Below, piece by piece: positions 16,015 through 24,207 of a stretch of 46,697 nucleotides of DNA. The stretch is from JAEULH01 sp034382075. GTDB taxonomy: Bacteria > Pseudomonadota > Alphaproteobacteria > Rhodospirillales > Defluviicoccaceae. The notes below the pieces were generated by a model. That model did not search any database, was not told the DNA's origin, and saw nothing but the letters and a program-made list of their open reading frames with translations. Position 1 is the stretch's first letter. Every line of letters starts with the position of its first letter. Made by a program: the position numbers and the translations under genes. The stretch is taken from the NCBI GenBank assembly GCA_034382075.1, contig JAXMOZ010000016.1, positions 1-46,697 of the forward strand, given 5' to 3'.

Positions 16015-16449
16015 ATGGCCGGGATCCAGATCCACCACATCTCGCTCACCTGCCGCGATCCGCTGGCGGTGGAGCGGTACTACACCCGGCACTTCGGCTT
16101 CGCCCGCGGCCGGGTGGTCGATCTCGGCCAAGGCAACCAGATCGTTTTCCTGCGCGGACCCGGCATTCGCCTGGAGCTGTTCCAGGCGACGGCCGAGAGG
16201 CCGGTGCCGCCGCCGGAGAACGACGGCTATCCCTGGCCCAGCGTGCGCAACATCTCCTTCGAGGTCGAGGACATCGACGCCCAGGTCCAGGCCATGGGCG
16301 CGGACGCAAACGTCGCTTTCGGCCCCCTCGACTTCGGCTCGTTCATCCCTGGCTGGCGGTCGGTTTGGCTGCGCGATCCGGAGGGGTATCTGGTTCAGCT
16401 CACCCAGGGCTACGTCGACCAGGAGAACCCGCCGCCGCTGCCGCAATGA
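16015..16449 (+). CDS. VOC-superfamily (glyoxalase/dioxygenase-like) protein
   Basis: The 144-residue protein has two beta-alpha-beta-beta-beta units: IQIHHISLTCRDPLAVERYY with RLELFQAT, then VRNISFEVEDIDAQV with SVWLRDPEGYLVQLTQGY. Candidate metal ligands are His5 or His6, the Glu in RLELF and the late glutamate region, as in glyoxalase I-like enzymes. Members isomerise, epimerise or cleave C-C bonds, so only the fold is certain. An AGGAAGGAGG site (16000-16009) precedes the ATG. It lies 30 bases after the GMC gene. Confidence 0.85.
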   Translation: MAGIQIHHISLTCRDPLAVERYYTRHFGFARGRVVDLGQGNQIVFLRGPGIRLELFQATAERPVPPPENDGYPWPSVRNISFEVEDIDAQVQAMGADANVAFGPLDFGSFIPGWRSVWLRDPEGYLVQLTQGYVDQENPPPLPQ

Positions 16450-16514
16450 GGACGAAGGCGCCGGCGCCGCGCTCGGCCGCCGGCTGACGTCTCTTAAAAA
16501 GAAGGACAAGCCTG

Positions 16515-18944
16515 ATGGCGCTGGTTCCGGTCCGCTTCGAGTATCTCACGGGACTGTCTGAGCCGCTGTTCGCCAACGCCAGGCTCAGCGGCAGCTGGGA
16601 TGCGCAAGGGCGGCCGTCCACGAGCTGGTCGGAGACGGCGATGGAGCCGTTCACGGCCGAGGACGGCTGCCCGGCGTTTCGCGCCAGCGCCCAGCTCGAC
16701 GACAGCCAGATCGGCCAGACCTTCCGCTGGGGCGTCTACGTGGACGCGCCGGGGCAGACCCGGGTGTGGGCGATCCCGACCGAGGTGGCCGAGCCGGCGT
16801 CGCGCGAGCGTTGGGCGAGCTTCACCCTGCGCGGCGCCGATCAGCTCGAACGCTACCACTTCACCACCTGCCGACGGCTCGGGGCCAACAAGCTGTTCCT
16901 CGCAGGCTCCGGCCGGCCCGCCGTCCGCTTCGCCGTCTGGGCGCCGAACGCCCGTACCGTCGAGCTGGTCCGGGGCGAGACCACCGGCGGCTATATCTGG
17001 AACGACGGCCGCGGCGTCACCGCGACCATCCCCATGCGCCGCGGCGAGGCCGGCATCTGGACCACGGAGGTGGCGGACGACCCGTTGCTCGCCGACTATG
17101 CCGGCTTCGACCACACCCCCTACATGTTCCGCATCACCCGCGACGACGGCTCGATCGCCTACCGCACCGACCTCTACTCCCGCTGCCAGATCGGCGGCGG
17201 CGACGTCAACCCGGAGGCAGAGGGCGCGCAATGGAGCGGCCGCCGCCAGGACCTCGACGGCGGCAAGAGCTGCTCGGTGGTCGTCGATCCGGACCTTGTC
17301 GCCACGCAGTTTCGCGAGGACGTTTGGCCGGAAACCCAGTGGTCGAGCACGGACGACTTTTGGCAGGGCGAGTTCGACACCAACCGCCCGGTGCCCCGCC
17401 GGCTCGACGACCTCGTCATCTACGAACTCCACGTCGCCGGGCTCGACTTGGGCGCCAGCGGCGGCGAGGGCACGCTCGACGACGCCATGGAGCTGCTCGA
17501 CTACCTCGCCGAGCTCGGGGTCAACTGCATCGAGCTGATGCCGATGTCGGAGTTCCAGGCGCGGCTGAATTGGGGCTACAGCACCTCGCACTATCTGGCG
17601 GTGGAGTTCTCCGGCGGCGGCCGGGACCAGTTCAAGCACTTCGTTCGCGCCTGCCACCGCCGCGGCATCGCCGTCTTGCTCGACGTCGTCTACAACCACT
17701 ACACCTTCGATGCCGAGCGGGCGGAGTGGGCCTACGACTCGGCTTCGCCCGAGAACAACATCTACTACTGGTACGAGGGCCGGGCCGGCGACTACCCCGA
17801 CCCCACCGGCGGCTACATCGACAACGGCTCCAGCGGCTGGGGCCCGCGCTACTGGGAGGAGCAGGTGCGCCGGCTGTTCATCAGCAGCGCCGCCGCCCTC
17901 CTCAGCGAGTTCCACTTCGACGGCTTCCGGGTGGACCTCACCACCGCCATCCACCGCGACGCGGTGATCCACGCCGACGGCCGGCCGGCCGCGAACGCGA
18001 ACATGTTCGGGCAGAAGTTCCTGCGCGAATGGAGCCGGACGCTGCACCTGATCAACCCCGACGCCTTCCTCATCGCCGAGGATCACTCCCACTGGGAGGC
18101 GGTGCACCAGCCGCCGGACGAGGGCGGCCTCGGTTTCGACGCGTCGTGGTATTCCGACTTCTACCACCACCTGATCGGCGACGCGCAGAACGACCCCGGC
18201 CGAGCCCGGCTGATCAAGCTCGCCGGCTACGGCGACGACCGCGAGCTCAGGATGTCGTGGTTCGCGGGCGTCCTCGCCGGCTCCGGCGGCGAGGTCGTCT
18301 ACCACGAGTCCCACGACGAAGCCGGCAACTCCTACTACATGGAGAACGGCCAGCGGCAGTACTCGGCCCGGACCATCATGGTCGCGGTCAACAACGTGCT
18401 GAACGAGCAGACCCGGGGCTACGCCGAGGCCCGCGTGCATGTCGCCGCGGCGATGGCGCTGCTCTCTCCCGGCATCCCGATGTTCTTCATGGGCGAGGAG
18501 GTGGGCGCCTCCATGCCCTACCGCTTTGCCGACTTCGCCACCGCGCGGGAGGACTACCTCGAGCTGCGCCAGGGAACCGGGGCGCGGCTGTTTCGCTTCT
18601 ACGCCGACCTGATCCGCCTGCGCCTGGCGCGGCCGGCGCTGCGCTCGCGCAACGCCTCCGTCGTCTATGTCCACGATGCCAACCGTATCCTCGCCCTCCG
18701 CCGCTTCGACGGCGGCGAGGATCTGCTGGTCATCGCCAGCCTCAACAACCGAGCCTTCGCCGACGGCTACGTGGTGCGCAGCGCCGGGCTCAGCGACGGC
18801 CGCTGGCGCGAGATCTTCAACAGCGACGCGCCCGCCTATGGCGGCGGCGGCCTTGGCAACGACGGCGCGCTGGACGCCGTTGGCGGCGCGCTGACGGTGC
18901 GCCTGCCGGCCAACGCCGTCGTCGTCCTGCAGCGGCAAACCTAG
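16515..18944 (+). CDS. GH13 alpha-glucan-active enzyme, branching-enzyme/trehalohydrolase-like
   Basis: The 809-residue protein has several domains. Residues 1-105 are beta-rich and resemble a starch-binding module. A CBM48-like segment follows (about 125-250, VRFAVWAPNARTVEL), then a (beta/alpha)8 GH13 barrel and a C-terminal beta domain. All four GH13 regions are present: DVVYNHY, GFRVDLTTAI with nucleophile D474, LIAEDHSHW with acid/base E522, and HESHDEAGN with D601. CBM48 plus this layout points to a branching enzyme, isoamylase or trehalohydrolase rather than a simple amylase, but subgroup is unresolved. There is no signal peptide, so it should act on intracellular glucan. A GAAGGACAAG site precedes the ATG. 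Confidence 0.88.
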   Translation: MALVPVRFEYLTGLSEPLFANARLSGSWDAQGRPSTSWSETAMEPFTAEDGCPAFRASAQLDDSQIGQTFRWGVYVDAPGQTRVWAIPTEVAEPASRERWASFTLRGADQLERYHFTTCRRLGANKLFLAGSGRPAVRFAVWAPNARTVELVRGETTGGYIWNDGRGVTATIPMRRGEAGIWTTEVADDPLLADYAGFDHTPYMFRITRDDGSIAYRTDLYSRCQIGGGDVNPEAEGAQWSGRRQDLDGGKSCSVVVDPDLVATQFREDVWPETQWSSTDDFWQGEFDTNRPVPRRLDDLVIYELHVAGLDLGASGGEGTLDDAMELLDYLAELGVNCIELMPMSEFQARLNWGYSTSHYLAVEFSGGGRDQFKHFVRACHRRGIAVLLDVVYNHYTFDAERAEWAYDSASPENNIYYWYEGRAGDYPDPTGGYIDNGSSGWGPRYWEEQVRRLFISSAAALLSEFHFDGFRVDLTTAIHRDAVIHADGRPAANANMFGQKFLREWSRTLHLINPDAFLIAEDHSHWEAVHQPPDEGGLGFDASWYSDFYHHLIGDAQNDPGRARLIKLAGYGDDRELRMSWFAGVLAGSGGEVVYHESHDEAGNSYYMENGQRQYSARTIMVAVNNVLNEQTRGYAEARVHVAAAMALLSPGIPMFFMGEEVGASMPYRFADFATAREDYLELRQGTGARLFRFYADLIRLRLARPALRSRNASVVYVHDANRILALRRFDGGEDLLVIASLNNRAFADGYVVRSAGLSDGRWREIFNSDAPAYGGGGLGNDGALDAVGGALTVRLPANAVVVLQRQT

Positions 18945-18953
18945 GAGGTGGAG

Positions 18954-20066
18954 ATGGTGACAGTGGCCGCGCCCGTGCCCGGTTCCGTGCCCGTGCTGCG
19001 CATTCGCCCGACCGCGGCGGCGGCAGCCGATCCGCCCGAAGATCCGCACTACCTCCCAGCGGATCCCGCCAACCTGTTGCGCGCCGATCCCGGCCGGCGC
19101 CAGCCGGTGCGCTTCAAGAGCGCGGGCCTCATGCTCGCCGGCGACCTCTACCGCCCGCGCGGCGCGGCGGCCGCCGAGCGCACGCCCGGCATCGTCATGT
19201 GCGGCCCGTTCAGCAGCGTCAAGGAGCAGACCCTGCCGCATTACGCCGAGCGCTTCGCCGACGCCGGCTACACGGTGCTGACCTTCGATCCGCGAACCTT
19301 CGGAGACAGCGAGGGCGAGCCGCGCCAACACCACATCCCGAGCGAGGTGATCGACGACTTCGCCAGCGGCGTGAACTACCTGATGGGCCGAAGCGACATC
19401 GACCCGGAGCGGGTCGCCGTGGTCGGCGTCTGCCTCGGTGGCGGCTACGCCGTGCATGTGGGGGCGCTCGACAAGCGCGTCCGGGCGGTTGCCAGCATCG
19501 CCGGCGGCTTCAGCACCGGCGGCACCTTCCAGCAGTTCATGGGCGTCGACGCCTACGCCGGCTACGTCGGCCAGATCAACGCGGTGCTGATGCAGGAGTA
19601 CGGCGACAACGAGCGCCGCTACATCCCGGTGACGGCGCCCGGCATCACCGCGGAGGCGCCGCTGGTGGCGATGCCCAATGCGGAGGCCTACAGCTACTAC
19701 ACCCGGACTGGAGCCGCCGACGCGCCGCGGTGGCAGAACCGGATCACCGTTTCCTCGCTGCACCATTTCCTGATGTTCAACGCCGTCGCCCATGCCGCGC
19801 TGGTTGCGCCGGCGCCGCTGCTCATCATCCACGGCACGACCGACATGGTGCTGCTGCCCGAGCTGGCGCAGCAGGCCTACGACGCGGCGGTGGGGCCGAA
19901 GGAGCTGATCTGGATCGACACCCACAACCACATCGAGCTCTACGACCACGACCCCTACGTCAGCATCGCCGCCGCCAGAACCATTGCCTGGCTCGACCGG
20001 CAGATGGGCAGGCAGCAGCCCGCGGCCGCCGAGAACGTGGCGCTCAGCCGGGGCGCGGCAGCATGA
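18954..20066 (+). CDS. Alpha/beta hydrolase, dienelactone-hydrolase/YcjY-like, with cysteine at the nucleophile position
   Basis: The 370-residue protein has an alpha/beta-hydrolase core with an oxyanion-side VMCGPFSSVKEQ segment, TFDPRTFGDSEGEP, and the nucleophile elbow VVGVCLGGGYAVH, where the central residue is C160 instead of serine. The remaining triad is probably D297 in HGTTDMV and H324 or H326 in DTHNHIEL. Cys at the elbow is typical of dienelactone hydrolases and YcjY-like proteins. The substrate is unknown, perhaps a lactone or ester made in the pathway. ATG 18954 is preferred to GTG 18948, which lies inside the AGGAGGTGGAG ribosome site. The stop overlaps the next start as ATGA. 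Confidence 0.86.
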   Translation: MVTVAAPVPGSVPVLRIRPTAAAAADPPEDPHYLPADPANLLRADPGRRQPVRFKSAGLMLAGDLYRPRGAAAAERTPGIVMCGPFSSVKEQTLPHYAERFADAGYTVLTFDPRTFGDSEGEPRQHHIPSEVIDDFASGVNYLMGRSDIDPERVAVVGVCLGGGYAVHVGALDKRVRAVASIAGGFSTGGTFQQFMGVDAYAGYVGQINAVLMQEYGDNERRYIPVTAPGITAEAPLVAMPNAEAYSYYTRTGAADAPRWQNRITVSSLHHFLMFNAVAHAALVAPAPLLIIHGTTDMVLLPELAQQAYDAAVGPKELIWIDTHNHIELYDHDPYVSIAAARTIAWLDRQMGRQQPAAAENVALSRGAAA

Positions 20067-20476
20067 GCGGCGAGGCGCTGGAGCGCAACAAGGACCTGGT
20101 CCGCCGCTCGATCGACGTCCTGTGGAACGAGGGCAAGGTGGAGCGGGCCGGCGAGTTCCTCCATGCCTCCGTCCGCCGGCATCACGAGCGCAACCCGGAC
20201 GCCGACCTCCATGGCCTGGACGCCGTGATGGCGACGCTGGCGGAGCTGCGCGCAGGGGCCCCAGACAGCAGGCTGGAGGTGGTGAGGCTGTTCGCGGACG
20301 GCGACCGGGTGATGGTCTACCTCAGCGGCGAAGGCACGGACGCGGGCGGCACGGTGCTTCGCTTCACCATCACCGCCATCGTCAGGATCGCCGACGGGCT
20401 GATCGCCGAGATCTGGCTCATCGCCGACACGCTGGGCCTGTTGCAGCAACTGGGCGCCGTCCGCCGCTTCGGCTGA
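20063..20476 (+). CDS. NTF2/SnoaL-like fold protein 5 (ester-cyclase-like)
   Basis: The 137-residue protein begins with ALERNKDLVRRSIDVLWNEG, has VRRHHERNPDADLHGLDAV in the pocket region, and ends ITAIVRIADGLIAEIWLIAD, the pattern of SnoaL-like polyketide or ester cyclases. It starts at an ATG that overlaps the hydrolase stop by four bases, so the two products may act together. Its nearest relative in the window seems to be the next gene. No polyketide synthase is present, so a polyketide substrate is unlikely. Confidence 0.82.
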   Translation: MSGEALERNKDLVRRSIDVLWNEGKVERAGEFLHASVRRHHERNPDADLHGLDAVMATLAELRAGAPDSRLEVVRLFADGDRVMVYLSGEGTDAGGTVLRFTITAIVRIADGLIAEIWLIADTLGLLQQLGAVRRFG

Positions 20477-20485
20477 CGCGCGGCG

Positions 20486-20566
20486 CGTAGGGCGGGATAG
20501 CCGCACGGCGTATCCCGCCGGATGGTCATGCCGGCGGGTCCGGCTTCGCCTCGACCCGCCCTACGC
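20486..20566. repeat. Dispersed palindromic repeat, family B copy 1
   Basis: CGTAGGGCGGGATAGCCGCA is followed by CGGCGTATCCCGCCGG, a short spacer, then GGCGGGTCCGGCTTCGCCTC and GACCCGCCCTACG. The outer arms GTAGGGCGGG and CCCGCCCTAC are complementary, and GGCGGGATA/TATCCCGCC forms an inner hairpin. A close copy lies at 46429-46507. Confidence 0.82.
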
Positions 20567-20606
20567 GGGCTGCACACGCGCGCGGAAGGAAATGGAGGGG
20601 AACGCC

Positions 20607-21032
20607 ATGGCGGAAGAGGACAACAAGGCCGTCGTCCGGCGCTTCTACGACGAGGTCATGGGCCGCGGCAACGTCGCCCTCCTCGACGAGATCATGGCCG
20701 AGGACTTCGTCGATCACGGCGAGGCGCTGTTCGGCAGCCCGCGGGGGCGCAGCGTGCTCAGCGCCGGCATCGCCGGCGTCCACAGCATCCTCGCCGACCT
20801 CAACATCCACCTCGAGGACATGATCGCCGAGGGCGACTTGGTCGGCGTCCGCGGCACCATGCGCTGCCGCCAGGTCGGAACCTTCCTCGGCGTCGCTCCC
20901 ACCGGCCACGAGCTCGCCTGGAAGGGCCTCGCCGTGTTCCGGGTGGAGAACGGCAGGATCACCGCACGTTGGTTCAACTCCGACAGCATCACCCTCGTCC
21001 GGCAATTGCGGCTCGCGCCCGACGCCGGCTGA
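20607..21032 (+). CDS. NTF2/SnoaL-like fold protein 6 (ester-cyclase-like)
   Basis: The 141-residue protein reads AEEDNKAVVRRFYDEVMGRG, then LLDEIMAEDFVDHGEALFG, and ends FRVENGRITARWFNSD, a standard SnoaL-like/ester cyclase. An ATG at 20592 is in frame, but GGAGGGG at 20594-20600 is a ribosome site for ATG 20607, so the shorter form is chosen. It is separated from its paralogue by a family B repeat, so an insertion of the repeat into a once tighter pair is possible. Function unknown. Confidence 0.82.
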   Translation: MAEEDNKAVVRRFYDEVMGRGNVALLDEIMAEDFVDHGEALFGSPRGRSVLSAGIAGVHSILADLNIHLEDMIAEGDLVGVRGTMRCRQVGTFLGVAPTGHELAWKGLAVFRVENGRITARWFNSDSITLVRQLRLAPDAG

Positions 21033-21065
21033 ACGAAAAGCACGCATAAACCTGAGGGGGCTCCC

Positions 21066-21899
21066 ATGACCTCGATGCTTCCCAACATCTCCGAAGGCTT
21101 TTCCGCCGCGAGCTTCAACGGCCGCTACGGGGCGGTGCGCACCTGCCACGGCGCGCACCGGCAGAGCGCCTCGGTAGGCTTGCTCGAGTTCACCGGCGAC
21201 GGCCACTGGTCCGGCACGGTGATCGCCAATGTCCCGGGCGAGGCCTTCGGCGAGCGCCGGCAGGTCGAGGGCACGGTGGACGGGAGCTACAGCCTGGAGG
21301 AGAACGGCTCGGGCTTCGGCAGCATGCGCGCGCTCTGGACCTTCGGCGGCGAGCAGACGCCCGAGCGGGCCGCGACCTTTCTCGTCACCCGGGCCTCGCG
21401 CACCACCGACGTGCCGCGGATCGAGGAGTTCTGGGTAATGGAGGACGCGACCGACCCGGTCAGCGGTGGCATCCACATGGTCCAGGCCTGCCGTCACCCG
21501 GACGAGGGGAGGTTCTCGCTCGCCAGCATGAGCGGCACCTACGGCGGCCCCGGCATCGGCCACGGCGGCCTCGTGCCCGCCGCCGCCGTCGGCCTCGGCG
21601 CGGTGCGCTTCGACGGCAACGGCGGGTTCGTCGGCGTCGACCTGCAGAACCTGGCCGGGCCCGGCGGCTTCGCGACCCGCCAGACGATGACCTTCGACAC
21701 CGAGGCGGCGCAGTACGTGCTCAACGCCGACGGCACCGGCATGATCATCGCCCCCGGCGGCCGGGCCAACCTCATCGTCATGCACGCCGCGGTCGAAGGC
21801 GACCTCAAGGTGGTGCTCGACTACGTCTTCGTGAACACCGAGCTCCACCCGCCGACCGGCAACCTGGTGCTGACCTCGGTCAGCAAGCGGCTGATCTAG
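21066..21899 (+). CDS. Unknown beta-repeat protein 1
   Basis: I do not recognise this family. The 277-residue protein consists of two copies of a beta-rich module of about 130 residues. The first begins FSAASFNGRYGAVR and the second FSLASMSGTYGG. Each continues with a small-residue stretch, a glycine-rich turn (FTGDGHWSG; FDGNGGFVG) and a Y-x-L-x-x-x-G-x-G motif (YSLEENGSGFGS; YVLNADGTGMI). The predicted fold is an all-beta barrel or sandwich, perhaps lipocalin-like, but that is a guess. It has no signal peptide and no membrane segment. Its neighbour at 21920 is a paralogue. GAGGGGG lies before the ATG. Confidence 0.75.
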   Translation: MTSMLPNISEGFSAASFNGRYGAVRTCHGAHRQSASVGLLEFTGDGHWSGTVIANVPGEAFGERRQVEGTVDGSYSLEENGSGFGSMRALWTFGGEQTPERAATFLVTRASRTTDVPRIEEFWVMEDATDPVSGGIHMVQACRHPDEGRFSLASMSGTYGGPGIGHGGLVPAAAVGLGAVRFDGNGGFVGVDLQNLAGPGGFATRQTMTFDTEAAQYVLNADGTGMIIAPGGRANLIVMHAAVEGDLKVVLDYVFVNTELHPPTGNLVLTSVSKRLI

Positions 21900-21919
21900 C
21901 GGTCGGGGAGGGCAGCACG

Positions 21920-22696
21920 GTGACCCGCCCCGACTTCACCATCGCCAGCATCAACGGCGCCTTCGCCGTCAGCCTCAGCGGCGAAGGGCCCGGCCCCGCT
22001 TATGTCGCGCTCGGCCTGTTTGCCTTCGACGGGATCGGCGGCGTCTCCGGCTCGCTCACCGAGAGCCGGCCCGGCGACCACTACGCCGAACGGACGGTGA
22101 CGGCGGCGCCCTACCTCGCCCGCTACGAGATGACCCCCGAGGGCCTCGGCACGCTGCGGCTGAACGAGAGCGACGACGTGGACGCCTGGCTCGCGGTTCG
22201 CGCGGCAGCGGACAGCGGCACGTCGCCCGCGGTGGAGGAACTGGCGCTGGTCTTCCGCTCCCTCGACCCGCGGACCGGCGGCCTGCGGACCGGCATTGCC
22301 CGCCGGCTCCCGGAAGCCGCCGCGTTCTCCGACGCCAGCCTCAGCGGCCGCTACACCGGCTTCGGCGTCGGCCGAGGCGGCCAGAGCCCGGTGTCGGGGT
22401 TCGGCGTCATCAGCTACGACGGCGCCGGCGCGTTCACCGAGAGCAACGTCGCCAACGTCCCGGGCGAGACCGTCCGCGACCGCAGGTTCGTCGGCGGCAG
22501 CGACCAGGGCGGCTACCGGGTCAATCCCGACGGCACCGGCACCGTGGCCGACGGCGGGGTGATGTTCGTGATCACCCGGGCCGTCCGCCGCGACGACGGC
22601 TCGGCGCTGGCGCTGGAGTACCACTTCATGGTCCGCAACCTGGTGCCCACGAACGGCGCCCATTTCACCGGCATCGTCCGCCGGATCTCGGACTGA
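21920..22696 (+). CDS. Unknown beta-repeat protein 2 (paralogue of the preceding gene)
   Basis: The 258-residue protein has the same two-module design as the gene before it: FTIASINGAFAVS with FDGIGGVSG, and FSDASLSGRYTGFG with YDGAGAFTESNVANVPGE. The second module shares ANVPGE with module 1 of the upstream gene (IANVPGEAFGERR versus VANVPGETVRDRR), which supports duplication. The GTG start at 21920 has a GGGGAGGG site upstream, and the gap to the previous gene is 20 bases. No catalytic residues or secretion signal are evident. It could be a ligand-binding or structural partner; function unknown. Confidence 0.75.
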   Translation: MTRPDFTIASINGAFAVSLSGEGPGPAYVALGLFAFDGIGGVSGSLTESRPGDHYAERTVTAAPYLARYEMTPEGLGTLRLNESDDVDAWLAVRAAADSGTSPAVEELALVFRSLDPRTGGLRTGIARRLPEAAAFSDASLSGRYTGFGVGRGGQSPVSGFGVISYDGAGAFTESNVANVPGETVRDRRFVGGSDQGGYRVNPDGTGTVADGGVMFVITRAVRRDDGSALALEYHFMVRNLVPTNGAHFTGIVRRISD

Positions 22697-22715
22697 CGCG
22701 GGCAGGGAGCCGGCG

Positions 22716-24146
22716 ATGACCAACCAGACCATGATCCAGTACTTCCACTGGGATCATCCCGCCGACGGGACGCTGTGGGACGAGGTCGCCCGCGAGGCCC
22801 AGGCGATGGCTCGCGCCGGCATCACCGCGCTGTGGCTGCCGCCGCCCAACAAGGCGCAAGGCGGCGCCACCGACGTGGGCTACGGCTGCTACGACCTGTT
22901 CGACCTCGGCGAGTTCGACCAGAAGGGGACGGTCAGGACCAAGTACGGCACCCTGGACCAGCTTCGCGCCGCCCGCCAGGCCGCCCGCGACGCCGGGCTC
23001 GCCATCTACATCGACACGGTGCTGAACCACAAGGGCGGCGCCGACTTCACCGAGACCGTGCTGGGTACGCCGGTCTCCCACGAAAACCGCAACATCGAGA
23101 TCGGCCCGCCGCGGGAGATCGACGCCTGGACCATGTTCACCTTCCCCGGCCGCGGCGAGCGATACTCCACCTTCCAGTGGCGTTCGCAGCACTTCGACGC
23201 GGTCGATTACGACCAGCGCACCGGCGACCGCTCGATCTTCAAGCTCAGCAACAAGTCCTTCGAGACGCCGGTCGATCCCGAGCGCGGCAACTTCGACTAC
23301 CTGCTGTTTTGCGATCTCGACATGAATGTCGAAGAGGTCCGGGTCGAGCTCTTCGCCTGGGGCGAATGGATCATGTCGATGCTCGACGTCGATGGCTTCC
23401 GCTTCGACGCGGCGAGGCACATCCGCTTTCCGTTCTTCAGCGAATGGCTGGACCGGATCCGCGCGCTTCGCCCGGACCGGCAGCTGTTTGCCGTGGGCGA
23501 ATACTTCACCGGCGACGTCGCCACGCTCCGCTGGTTCATCGAGCAGACCGGGAGGCGGATGACGCTGTTCGACTTCCCGCTGCACTTCAACATGCGCACG
23601 GCCTCGCGCAGTGGCGGCGGCTTCGACATGCGGCGGATCTTCGACGGCACGCTGGCCGCCCAAGACCCGGAGATGGCGGTCACCTTCGTCGACAACCACG
23701 ACACCTTCCACGTCGGCGGCGGCGAGCCGGTGGACCGGTCGTTCCTCGGCCAGGCCTACGCCATCATCCTGCTGCGCGCTGCCGGCTATCCCTGCCTGTT
23801 CTATCCCGACTACCGCCCCAACGACGCCCGGGCGCCGTTGCAGCCGCTGCTCGACACGCTCGTCGCCGCCCGGCGCGACTTCGCCTACGGTCCGCAGATC
23901 GACTACCTCGACGACCCAGACGTCATCGGCTGGACCAGGCAGGGCGACGCAGAGCATCCGCGGGCCATGGCGGTGGTGATCACCGACGGGCCGCCGGGGG
24001 CGAAGAGGATGGACACCGCGAGGCCCAACCGCAGCTTCGTCGACGTCACCGGCGCCAGCCCCGGGACCGTGACCACGGGCGAGGACGGCTGGGGCGACTT
24101 CCCCTGCCCGGCGGGCTCGCTCTCGGTCTGGGTCGAGCAGCCGTAG
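22716..24146 (+). CDS. Alpha-amylase, GH13 (cytoplasmic AmyA-like)
   Basis: The 476-residue enzyme hydrolyses alpha-1,4-glucosidic bonds. It begins directly with the barrel (MIQYFHWDHPADGTLWDEVA, then LPPPNKAQGGATDVGYGCYD) and has no signal peptide. The GH13 regions are DTVLNHK, GFRFDAARHI with nucleophile D231, AVGEYF with acid/base E262, and FVDNHDT with D329. The short C-terminal beta domain ends SLSVWVEQP. This resembles the GH13_5 cytoplasmic/liquefying type. GCAGGGAG precedes the ATG. It is the last gene of the plus-strand cluster, which suggests that intracellular glucan or maltodextrin is the cluster's feedstock or product. Confidence 0.93.
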   Translation: MTNQTMIQYFHWDHPADGTLWDEVAREAQAMARAGITALWLPPPNKAQGGATDVGYGCYDLFDLGEFDQKGTVRTKYGTLDQLRAARQAARDAGLAIYIDTVLNHKGGADFTETVLGTPVSHENRNIEIGPPREIDAWTMFTFPGRGERYSTFQWRSQHFDAVDYDQRTGDRSIFKLSNKSFETPVDPERGNFDYLLFCDLDMNVEEVRVELFAWGEWIMSMLDVDGFRFDAARHIRFPFFSEWLDRIRALRPDRQLFAVGEYFTGDVATLRWFIEQTGRRMTLFDFPLHFNMRTASRSGGGFDMRRIFDGTLAAQDPEMAVTFVDNHDTFHVGGGEPVDRSFLGQAYAIILLRAAGYPCLFYPDYRPNDARAPLQPLLDTLVAARRDFAYGPQIDYLDDPDVIGWTRQGDAEHPRAMAVVITDGPPGAKRMDTARPNRSFVDVTGASPGTVTTGEDGWGDFPCPAGSLSVWVEQP

Positions 24147-24207
24147 CGCTCCAAGAGCACCGTGTGATTGGGTTGACGCACCGGAACCCGAACCCCCCTC
24201 ATCCGTC

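Noticed and set aside
16494..19949. 1151-codon minus-strand open frame opposite the GH13 and hydrolase genes
   Set aside because: It is antisense to two well-supported enzymes, and its translation is low-complexity and rich in V, G, A, R and H, as expected of a GC-rich shadow frame.
16766..20062. Long plus-strand frame before the ester-cyclase-like gene
   Set aside because: It is out of frame with GH13 and reads as arginine/proline-rich shadow. Only the part from ATG 20063 codes.
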